A stretch of DNA of 64,000 bases. Source: Symsagittifera roscoffensis (lineage: Eukaryota > Xenacoelomorpha > Acoela > Convolutidae). How positions within the stretch are numbered: the stretch's first letter is position 1; every line of letters begins with the position of its first letter. Made by a program: the position numbers and the translations under genes. Location of the stretch: assembly GCF_963678635.1 (NCBI RefSeq), contig NC_087070.1:7350539-7414538 (forward strand). Direction: 5' to 3'. This document shows, in pieces, positions 48,029 through 57,727 of the stretch. The notes under the pieces are model-generated. The model saw nothing but the letters and a program-made list of their open reading frames with translations. It searched no databases and was not told the origin of the DNA.

Positions 48029-51000
48029 ATGGAATTATGGAATAAATTTTCAATTTCTGGCGCCGACTCGGACATTAACCGTCAGTTTGTTGACTGTAAC
48101 ATTCTGGATGCAATTGCCGAAAAGTTCATCCAAAAAAAGTACGACAAGTTATCAAAGATTCTTGAAGAGATGCTCGCAGGGACGGATAAGTGGATCGTTT
48201 TTGATGTTCTTCGTCAGATATCTGTGCGGGGACAATCAAAAAAAGCTACAATTTTAGCAGTAAGTAACTCTTCACAAATTTATCGTTTTCAGTCACCAAA
48301 CATTCTTTACGTTGATTAATTCAACTTCAAATACGTTCAATTACATTCATCTTTACGTTCATTTTAAATTCAACTTTCAATAAAATTTATACCCAATTGG
48401 GACAACACAACACTGTTTAGGCTCGCGTAATGCAACTCGTAATTCTTCGTGGTTCAAGAGAAATGCCTTGGACCAAGACTCGGAAGGAGCTAGTAAAATG
48501 TTTCTTCGGTCCAATGTTCATAACTGACGAAGTTGATCCTTATAAAGCGCTCAAAGCAACCAAAACTTCATTTTCATTTGAACAGTGAGGCACTCAATCA
48601 AACCTACCTCAAACATTGGAAGAGTCAAGACACGTTTCCAGGATAATGAAACGATCAAAATATATGTCTATAACAGCTGACAACTCCCAACAACTATGGG
48701 GACAAGTGCTGAAACTGATCCGACAAAAAAAAATTCAAATAAGCACATTTGTTAAATTGATTCGACAATCCGCATTCAGCCGTAAAAAGACGTATTCTGG
48801 GTATAGAAAGAATGACACAAATGTCTTACGAGTTTTGGCGATGGAACTATTTTCTAAAAGAGGTTCAACGAAGGATTTTGAGTTTTGCTTGGGCATCGCT
48901 TGTAAAACTGGAAACGTAGAAGAAGTGATCAACATTATCCGGAATAGACTACAACTGATTGGCCTCGGACATAATTTAGTACCCTCAATGAGAAATGTCC
49001 AACGATCAACTGCAAGCCTTGTAAATCACTTTTTGGCCTTGTGCAAACCACAGAAGTCCTTCTCTGGATTCAGAACGGACTTGGTTGCATGTATACAACT
49101 AGCTGTTTTTCTATTGTTTAAAACAGAAAACATCAACAACGTTAAAGTCGATATTTGGGGTGACGGTTGTAAAATTGGTGGCACAGAAGTTACGAGAATG
49201 GCTTTTAGACTACTTTCTGAAGATATTAGCGCCCAATCAATCTACTACGAGCGTCTTCTGCTTCGCAGGTACTCCTTTTTCTAAAATCATTTTAAAATCA
49301 TTTCTTCACTTGAGACTAAAATGATTTTTTAGCTTATCGAGAAAAAGACTCAAGGTTTGCGATGGAGTTGAACTTGGGACCGAGTGTTGTCGGATGTCAA
49401 GAGTCAGGGTGGTTATTCCAGCAAACAAATCAGTTGAAAAATTTGGGAGCAAAATTAACGTACAGTGGAGATACCCCGTTTCTCCATCGACTGATACTGG
49501 GCTCCGGAAACGACCTGTCTACAGATTACCCTTCTAAGATGGCACTTTATGTAGAAGACGAACGTTTTCTACCTTCCCTTTGCGACAAAATAACTGGTCG
49601 AAGAACGGATGTAAAGATTCCATTTCGCACGAATATTCCTGAAACTTCTCTAGTTTTCCTTAATGACGTGAGATGCATTTGCCCAGATGCCACGCACATG
49701 CTCACTCGATGCGTTGAAAGTGACCTGAGAAAAATGGCTCAAAAAATTATCAACGACAAAAGTCCGTTCGAAATGGAGTTTCTTCACCGCTTTGAACAGA
49801 ATCTGTCAAGTCGTGATGCCAAGAGACCCGTCTTCCAATTTACAAGAACTGCGAAAAATGCGCAACAAGTTTGAACTGTTTGAGCGGTATCGTTATCTGG
49901 AAGTGGTGCCTTAACTGTTATCGCGGACAAAGAGGAGTTGAAGGTATGCTAAATTACCATTTTAATGTATCCTCATAATTTCATCAAATGTTACAATTTA
50001 GGATGCCAAGTTTGGAACAATAATCGACCTATTTGATGGAGTGTGGTGCGATGAAATAGTTAGCGGTACCTCAGATAAAACCGTCGCAAATTCCATTGAT
50101 GTCCTCAAAGTATTGCATCCAAATTTGTTCACGAAAGAGGACCCTAAAGCGAAAGGAAAACTTTCTATAACGACTCTGGATGCAAGCGAACTTTTCAGAA
50201 AAAGCTTGAACCGTTGTATTACTATCTTGAGAAGTTCTAAGGAGAGTTTTAACGTAATTGATATCAATTTTTGGGCGGAAACCTACTATCAAACTTCTTT
50301 ACTATTATTCGCAGAACACGGACTGACGCCATACAAACTCAAGCTGGTGACTATTCCGCGAATTGTTGAAGGAAATTTCGTGGTGTCCCCGTGGAACCAC
50401 ATTTGCGAAGGTCTAGAAAAATCTAACCATCACGCCAGCAAAGATTTTCATACAAGAACAATGCGTGGAGGCGGAAAAATGTGTAATCATGATCCACTTT
50501 TTCTTGAAAGTTTTTTCTCTTTTTGCAAGCTCCTTCAACGTACTAAAGCAGAAAAAGAAGTTCCTGACGTTTTAGCGAATCTTACGAGTGTTTTCAACGT
50601 GTCATTAGGACAAACTTATCTGGAAATATGCATCGACGCAGTACCGAATCCTCGTATTGCTGTCGGAGAAGTGCGTGCGAAGAATAAGTTGTTAACTGGG
50701 ATGAGATTTTACGTACTGACTCGTTTGCTGGAACCCCTGCAGTTGATGGAGGAAACAGACACGTGCCTCGTCTAACAGCCCAACTTATGATGGAAAAGTG
50801 CATCAAGGAACATGGGGGTTCTGTTTACCGAAAAGACACAGCATAGACTCTCTTATATTCACACTCCAAAACCCCGCATTGTTACATAGTTTTGAGGGAC
50901 GAAACCGATCTTTCAATTGGAACTATGACAACGGAAGAAGTTGATGAATTCTACACGACGCTTAGAAAGGGCCAAACAAAAAAGAAAAAGATTCAAAGTG

Positions 51001-51341
51001 AAAGTGGAACTTCTGATTGTAACAGTGAAAATGGAGAGCGAAGAAACTCGAAAGGAATACGAAAAAATTCACAGGCAGCTTTAATTTGTGAGCTTTTTGC
51101 TGGAGGCGATTTTCAGTTCCTCAAAGCTCAATTTATTTTTGATACAATCAAATCTGATTGTGTTCTTGATCCTGAAAACTATATTTTACAGCCAGGATCA
51201 AGTTTCAGAAAGATAAACGGCAATGATGTCCGCCCATTGTTAATGGATCAATGTGGATGCAAAAAAACTGAAGAAAACGTTTCGGCCATTAGTTCACTGC
51301 GACAATTTAGAAAATCCAAATGCGAAGAATCCGCTTTATAA
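48029..51341 (+). pseudogene. DDE-type transposase-like gene with BRCT-like tail, degenerate
   Basis: Start chosen at ATG 48029, first of an open exon (48029-48259) with a GTAAGT donor. Further introns are likely at 48260-48420, 49269-49332 and 49944-50001. Landmarks in order: VKVDIWGDGCKIGG (about 49140), YSGDTPFLHRLILG (about 49460), PDATHMLTRCVESDL (about 49685), LTPYKLKLVTIP then GLEKSNHHASKDFHTRT (about 50325-50460). These parallel a cnidarian-rich protein family (GDGT-IG; GADWKFL; IxDxLHxxxRxTD; TPYxHxxxxHxP then QGxEKxND) that I take to be an RNase H-fold transposase, possibly allied to the KDZ group. The C-terminal part resembles a BRCT domain: LLTGMRFYV, CIKEHGGSVY, FIFDTIKSDCVLDPENYIL. 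A Cys-rich CEKCATSLNC stretch (49850) lies in another frame. Broken by an in-frame TGA at 48586-48588 and several frame changes (for example near 49870 and 50720). Confidence 0.65.
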
Positions 51342-51650
51342 CTTTTTCATTTGTCTTTCAATTTTGTTATTATCTTAATTTCCACTAAAACCGTTTTCAA
51401 AAGTTGACAGTGACGTGCAATTTAGTTTTGTCCTTCCTAGTTTTGTCCATCAATAAAGAATAATTACATCATATACATATTAATATATATCCTACTATGA
51501 TAGTATAATAGTTATAGTATCAATATTAGTATATATTAGTAATATTAGTATAATATTATAGTATAATAGTATTCATATTAATCATATAATATATTATATA
51601 CTCAGTCCAGTCTACAGTGGACTTCAAGTCCATGTAAGTTACTTCAAGTA

Positions 51651-51695
<45 letters not shown>

Positions 51696-52229
51696 TTTAT
51701 GTAATTGCTACATGATGTACTAGTAGTACAGTGCTACTAGTTGGTAGCTGTTAAAAAGGCTTTGTCCCGGATTCCGGGCCAGAAAGGAATTCAGTCCTCG
51801 GATTTCGGCACACAACTTTTTTGAGATTACACAAAATAAATTATTGCAAAAAAACGGCCTATATCAAAATCAGTAGTTTTTAGTAATTTAGCACACTTGT
51901 CCAATGCTTTCTCTGTTACCATAGCAATAAATCCGTTTCTCTGAGAAAGTTTCTCTGAAACACGTGGCAGTGCATTGTTATTCGCACACACCGTGCAGCG
52001 CAGTCGTTTAATTAGTCACATGAGCTTTGAAACGGCAGGAATAGTATATAACTTTCTCGTGTCTTTTCTCGTAACTTTCTTGTCGGCGAAAAGTTATTGA
52101 TAACATTGTTTCAATTATTTTTCATTTATTCGTTTATCGCAGCGAAGATTATAATCCACCTTCAAACTTTCAAAGTTGAATTTAAATTCAACAATTGTTA
52201 CAAGTTAAATATCTTATTTTCAGTAAGAA
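51342..52229. other. Intergenic region with AT simple repeats
   Basis: TA-rich low-complexity DNA (51470-51620), a (TA)n run at about 51651-51692, and one copy each of the GGATTCCGGG and GGATTTCGGCAC motifs (51771 and 51799). It presumably holds the upstream region of the zinc-finger/JmjC gene, but no promoter element is clear. Confidence 0.5.
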
Positions 52230-53689
52230 ATGCCAAATCGTCAGAGAAGAGAAACTGACAAAACCTGCAATGGTAAGTAATTATAATAATTAAGTGTAAA
52301 TTAGAATGGTTAAACCATCTTGATGATACATGAACTTCAGTTGAACTACAGTTATGATTGGTCTTAAACAAAATACACTTGGTGTTTTTGAGTAAATTTA
52401 AAGTTCATTTGATTGATTTTTTGATTGGCAAAAACCTCTAGATTTCATTATAAAGAAAAATAAATTATTTAAAAACTGAAATATTGACCGTCAAGTGTGA
52501 CAATCATTGTCATGATACGGCCCGTATAACCGGGTTATAAATTACTGAAACCGTTTCGTGACCGTCACGAATCATTCGTGAATGAATTCGTAATTCACGA
52601 ATTCGTGACGAATCACTGAAATCAACCATATTAGAACAACCGATATTTACAGGAAAATGGCATGCATGTAACCTGGTAATCAACAAAACTTTTATTGGTT
52701 TTTCCAGAAGCCAGTACTGTAATTAAATTACATCATGTTATTAATCAATAATCATTCACATATTAGAATTTTGCTTCCATCATCCCATGATATATCAGTG
52801 ATAAACTATAACTTTTTTAGAATGTCGTAAAGTCTTTCACTCTACCGGCACGCTCAACCGCCACAGAAGACTAAACGTTTGCCGAGCTAAGCAGGTCAAA
52901 CGGGAGAGCATGCTCCGATGCATGTTTTGCGGTGTGCCCGAATCTTCTTGGTTCGCGGACATCTATGCAGTTGCTGAACATGCATTGAGTCCCTACTGCT
53001 GGAACAAAATCAGGAGCAATCGTGTACGAGGAGTCGAAGCAAATTTTCTGGCGCCAACACGAACAAACTTTGATGCAGTCGTGAGAACATGGAAAGGCTG
53101 CAAAAAAGCGTTTTCCCTTGCTGATAGACGTCGAAGCAAGCAGTTTGAAGACGAAGAGTTTCGGTTTGGTAAGGTTTTGTTAGCCCTCAGGCCCTGGGTT
53201 GCTTTTGGCCAACTGAAAAAAAATAATTTTGCAACAAAAAATAACCGTTACTTTAGTGACTGAAATAAAATAAAATAATAAAATAATCAATTGCAACTTG
53301 AATGTTGAACATGATTTTCAACCATTTTTTTTTGTTAAGTAAGATTTTTTTGGACTCCAAACTTCGGAAGTCATAGTCAATATAGACAAGTTGTGTTTAG
53401 ACATGGACGCAGTTGACTCCCAGGTGTTTTATTTGCCCAGTCAACTTCAACAAGTCAAAAAAAAATCAACGAGTTCTCCACTGGCAGGAACAGCACAAAT
53501 GTTGCCAACAACATCCTGTTCAGTGAACCAAGAAAATGCTGAACTTCCACTGGAAGAGGAAGAAGAACCTTCAACGAGTTCTACGAAAAGTCCGGGAACT
53601 GCACAGGAAAAGTTTCATGGCCATGACGCGAACAGTGAATGTGGAAGTGGAATTGTTGCGAACTTCGAACTGTTGAACAGTGAATGTGG

Positions 53690-53985
53690 AAGAGGGAGTG
53701 TCGTGAACAGTGAAGGTGGAAGTGGGAGTGTCGTGAACAGTGAAGGTGGAAGTGGGAGTATCGTAAACAGTGAAGGTGGAAGTGTTGTGAGCAGTGAAGG
53801 TGGAAGTGTTGTGAGCAGTGAAGGTGGAAGTGTTGCGAGCAGTGAAGGTGGAAGTGTTGTGAGCAGTGAAGGTGGAAGTGTTGTGAGCAATGAAGGTAGA
53901 AGTGTTGCGAGCAGTGAAGGTGGAAGTGTTGCGAGCAGTGAAGGTGGAAGTGTTGTGGGCAGTGAAGGTGGAAGTGAAGTGAACT
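53690..53985 (+). repeat. 24-base coding minisatellite (SEGGSVVS repeats)
   Basis: About nine tandem units of AGTGAAGGTGGAAGTGTTGT and close variants, each 24 bases and so eight codons. They are preceded by three 30-base variants that add GSGS. The reading frame is kept throughout. It encodes a disordered Ser/Gly/Glu stretch between the zinc fingers and the JmjC domain. Confidence 0.95.
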
Positions 53986-54552
53986 TGAATGAAGTAGTTG
54001 AAATTGCCAATAGCCTATTGAGTATTGCCAACAATGTTGAAATGGAACAGGAGGATAAAAATGTTGTGAGCAGTGAATCACCTTCGGAAGGTGGAAGTGA
54101 AGTGAACTACAGTGAAGTGGACTACTTCGGAAGACTTTTTTCGGAAGAAACGGCAAATAGTTTTGCCAACAGTGACTGTTTTGTAGTGGAAGAAGGACTC
54201 CTTCTCGGAGATGGACAGGAGGAAGAAAATGAACTTGAATGGAAAAAATTTATTGAATATCTTGAAGAAAGTAGTGAAGAAGAACTGTTTCCTGTTGAAC
54301 TTCAATCGGTTGAACTGGAAAATGAACTCAATTTTGATGCTCCTCTTGAAGAGGAAGAACTGTTTGAAACAGCTGAAGTTGACTCTGAAGTTGGGGATGT
54401 CTCTAAGTTCAACTTGAATCTTCTTGATACAGAAGAACAGCAAAGTTCAACTGCAAACAAGGTAACTTTGTTAATCATTAATCTCGAAAAATTCAAAAAA
54501 AAATTCGAGCTTTTGAGAACGATAAAAAAATTGTAGGCCTGTGAACTGTGAA

Positions 54553-55118
54553 AAAATGAACTCCATTCTTCATTCAAGAAAAATTATTCTCACTAAACGT
54601 GCCAAAATCCAGTACTTTTGAACAAATTTTTTCGAGCGTTTGAGAACGATAAAAAAGTTGTAGGCATTGGCCTGTGATAAAAATTGGCAATGTTTTGTCA
54701 TTTGACACTGGATTCCGGGCCTCATGGCTAAAGGTTTGAACAAGAATTCCGAGATCAATTCCTTGCCTAGTTGACAGCATTCGAAAGTGCCATGGATTCC
54801 GGGCCTAATGAATATCTCTCCGGAATCCATGGCACTTTCGAATGCTGTCAACTAGGCAAGGAATTGATCTCGGAATTCTTGTTCAAACCTTTAGCCATAA
54901 GGCCCGGAATTCAGTGTCAAATGCTAAAACATTGCCAATTTTTATCACAGGCCAATGCCTACAACTTTTTTATCGTTCTCAAAAGCTCGAAAAAACTTGT
55001 TCAAAAGTACTACTTTTGTTGTAGTACATCCTGTAGTACAGGATTTTGGCACGTTTAGTGAAAATAATCATTATTTATGATAGAAATAGAAAAATGATAT
55101 TTCTTGAATGAAGAATGG
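54553..55118. repeat. Foldback element inside an intron of the JmjC gene
   Basis: Two long arms, 54553-54804 and 54822-55118, are near-perfect inverted copies around a spacer of about 17 bases. The outer ends read GAACTCCATTCTTCATTCAAG and its complement. Each arm holds both motifs typical of the giant element: CGTGCCAAAATCC (54599 and 55045) and GGATTCCGGG(C). It lies wholly within the intron 54462-55218, so it does not disturb the coding sequence. Confidence 0.92.
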
Positions 55119-57030
55119 AGTTAGTTTTTTTAAATGAAGTCACAACGCTGGTTCTTTGGGTTTTTTCAAATGGGTTTGACTCACCCGGACAAACTACCCA
55201 CTTACTTCCATTTTTCAGCAAGCAAAACAGACTAGAGTGGATTCTAAGGCCGCTTCCATCTGGCCTTCTGTAAAGATAGTCTTGCCGAGAGACTCACGCA
55301 TGTTGCATTTGAGGCAACTGGAGAGCTTCACGACTATCCAAGATTTACGAAGAGTGTTATCCTGCGTGAGTTTTTTTGTAAAAAATGAAAAGTGTTTCAC
55401 AGAGAAAAAAATTATGTTCACAGGTAAAAATCGCGAAATCGTTGGTAAGGATAGTTGAAGCGCGACATATCGAAAGTGCCCTTCAGGAAGCAGAGTTTTT
55501 GAACTCAGAATATGCTGTTTTTGTTCCTGACGCCTTTCGATTCAACGGCTTCACGTCAAAAGTGTCACAATCAGTCCTCGACAACCCAAACATTGTGAAG
55601 CTTCTATTGGAAGGTTACAAAAAACCATTAACCCTCCGCTCGTACGACTCTAATTTCAGGGTTAGTACTACTAACGCTTTAGTACGCTTTCTTTTCAAAA
55701 GATTTGCCAACAAAGGTTGCCAGTATAAAATTTTTATCATGACCGTCATTCATTCATTCACTGAAAGTTGAGGTTGAAATGTCTCTGGATGATTTTCCGA
55801 AATTTTTTCAATTCAATTTCTAATTTCTTACTAATTTATAGTATTGAACCATTCCAGGAACAAGGATAATTGATGGAAAAGAGGTGGATCAGTTGTTCAG
55901 AAAAACACCTCCCATGTTTTACAACATTATTGACGCTGATGCCGCACATCAAAAAATCACAAAATTTTCACAACCGTCATTCCTATCGAGTACCTCGCTG
56001 GGACACATTCATTCAAAAAGTTTGCCCGCAGCATGTCGGCCCAATAAAGAGTCCAACTTTCTTCTCATTTCTCAAGATGGCGCTGTGACAATGTTCCACC
56101 AAGATTTTTCCAGCACATCAGTCCTCTATATTCTACTGAAAGGATGTAAGACGTTCTTCTTGATAGCCCCGACGAGCATCAACCAGGATCTCTTCAACCA
56201 GTTCCTGTAGCAGTCCCGAAGGAAATTTTTCTTCGGTTCCCATGAAGGCTTGAATATGGGAGGGTGCCAAGCTATTACGCTGAAAGCGCGACAAGGTTTA
56301 ATCATGCCAGCGAATATGATTCATATGGTGGAGACGACAGGCGTTTCTGTCGCCTATGGAGTTAACTTCATTTTCAAGAATCATCTTCGTCTGGCCGCTG
56401 ATACCTTCAAGACAGAACGCGTTCAGAAAACAAAGTTCACTGAATGCTACCCTTCTTTCTCGTTCCTTGCGCTTACTCATATTGTGTCTCGAGTACAGTG
56501 AGTCGTTTCAAACGTTGAACATCATTTTAACGTTTTAACATCAACGTTCAACTGTGAAAATCTGTGGTGGTTGAAGTTTATAATAATGTAACCTCAAAAT
56601 CAATAACTGGAATAATATGACAAAATCTATTTTTTTTGAAATTTTTGAATTTGTTTACAGAGATGGATCCGACGCAAATGTCGATGAGCTCGCGGCAATT
56701 TTTGACGTGTTTCAAATTCTGAAAAAACACGACTCATCGTTTGCACAACATGTTTCCCTAGTAAAAGACATCGTTGTACAAATTATGCTCAAGTTGAAAT
56801 ATTGAATATTTTTCACACAATTTTATTCATAACGTTTTGGTAAAACTTCTCTGAGTTTATGACAAAATTAATTTAATATTACTCAGTAATATTACTCATC
56901 AAGGCAGGATGTAACTTACATATATATTCAATGTATATCAAGTATATATCAATATATACTATATATAGTATACTATATTTATAGTATAAAGTTGAATATG
57001 TTTTTGATGTCATCCAGTATTGTTTTCCAG

Positions 57031-57201
57031 GATAAATTACTTGCAACTGGAAACTCTTCGAACCTGGGTAACAACTTCTCTAAAGTTGAACTTTTGGAAA
57101 AGCGAATCGAACTCATGATGATGCTGAGGCAACATGATTGTGTCCTAGTCAGTCCAGCCCCAAGTCCAAACAAAAAGTTAAAGGCAAATCCTTCAACCTG
57201 A
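57031..57201 (+). other. Possible alternative last exon of the JmjC gene
   Basis: An open stretch following a TTTTCCAG acceptor (ending 57030) encodes a charged, helical peptide with LLEKRIELMMMLRQHD and a basic tail. It could be spliced to a GTAAAA donor near 56760 inside the last modelled exon, but nothing proves this. The rest of 56806-57727 is AT-rich and separates two convergent genes. Confidence 0.25.
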
Positions 57202-57727
57202 CAGCCGTTTATGCCAACCACTGTATATTGCTCAAAAAAATCTTCTGCTCCCTAGCGACCGCATTTAACGTGTTATTTTTCTCTCGATTATTCGAACATG
57301 AAACAATAACATTCGATGTGGAGTCCACTTTCTTCCAAATTCTGTGTAAATACGCCTTTTCAACTCCTTCGCGGCGCGCAGTTATCACTGTGAGTGACCG
57401 TCAAAGTGACTTTATGATAATAATTTATAACTTACGTCATTGAATGACGTTATGATGATGATTATGATTATACTGTAATTTTTTTTCAGTACTGCTTGTA
57501 CTAACACTGTCAAAAAAACATAGCTTAAAGCTCTTACTATGGGCCTCATGAGAAACATTTCCAATTGAAGTGTTTGCAAACAATTTGTTTTCTTTTCATT
57601 TAATAGAGAGAAAAAATTGATTGCCAATTTTCGGATTTGAAAAAAGTTACATTGTCAAGGTTTGAAGTTTATGAAACTTTAATTGATCACATTCACACGA
57701 AAACACTGAAACTTTGAACTAGTTGAA

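Larger units (their letters stand above)
52230..56805 (+). pseudogene. Zinc-finger / acidic repeat / JmjC demethylase-like gene, in-frame stop
   Basis: Seven exons whose phases agree: 52230-52272, 52821-53168, 53401-54461, 55219-55365, 55424-55664 (weakest donor), 55858-56497, 56661-56805; about 874 codons. ATG 52230 follows a TTTTCAG site and opens a C2HC finger split by intron 1 (CNECRKVFHSTGTLNRH, then C). Next are a second Cys-rich patch, an acidic Ser/Glu region with octapeptide repeats, and the JmjC domain (about residues 610-850). FHQDFSSTS supplies the H-x-D iron ligands (about 694/696), LLKGCKTFFLI the 2-oxoglutarate lysine (about 711) and PANMIHMVETT the distal histidine (about 769). 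The pattern is that of KDM7/KDM2 demethylases, which remove methyl groups from histone lysines, though the usual PHD finger is replaced. An in-frame TAG at 56208-56210 interrupts the JmjC domain between ligands. Confidence 0.75.

Noticed and set aside
47868-48257. Plus-strand frame of about 129 codons
   Set aside because: Overlaps the first transposase exon in another frame and has no protein-like landmarks, while the frame from 48029 leads into a GTAAGT donor and the next exon in phase.
53581-54156. Long minus-strand open frame rich in HLHCSQHF repeats
   Set aside because: It is the antisense reading of the 24-base coding minisatellite; the plus-strand frame fits exon phases and continues into the JmjC gene.
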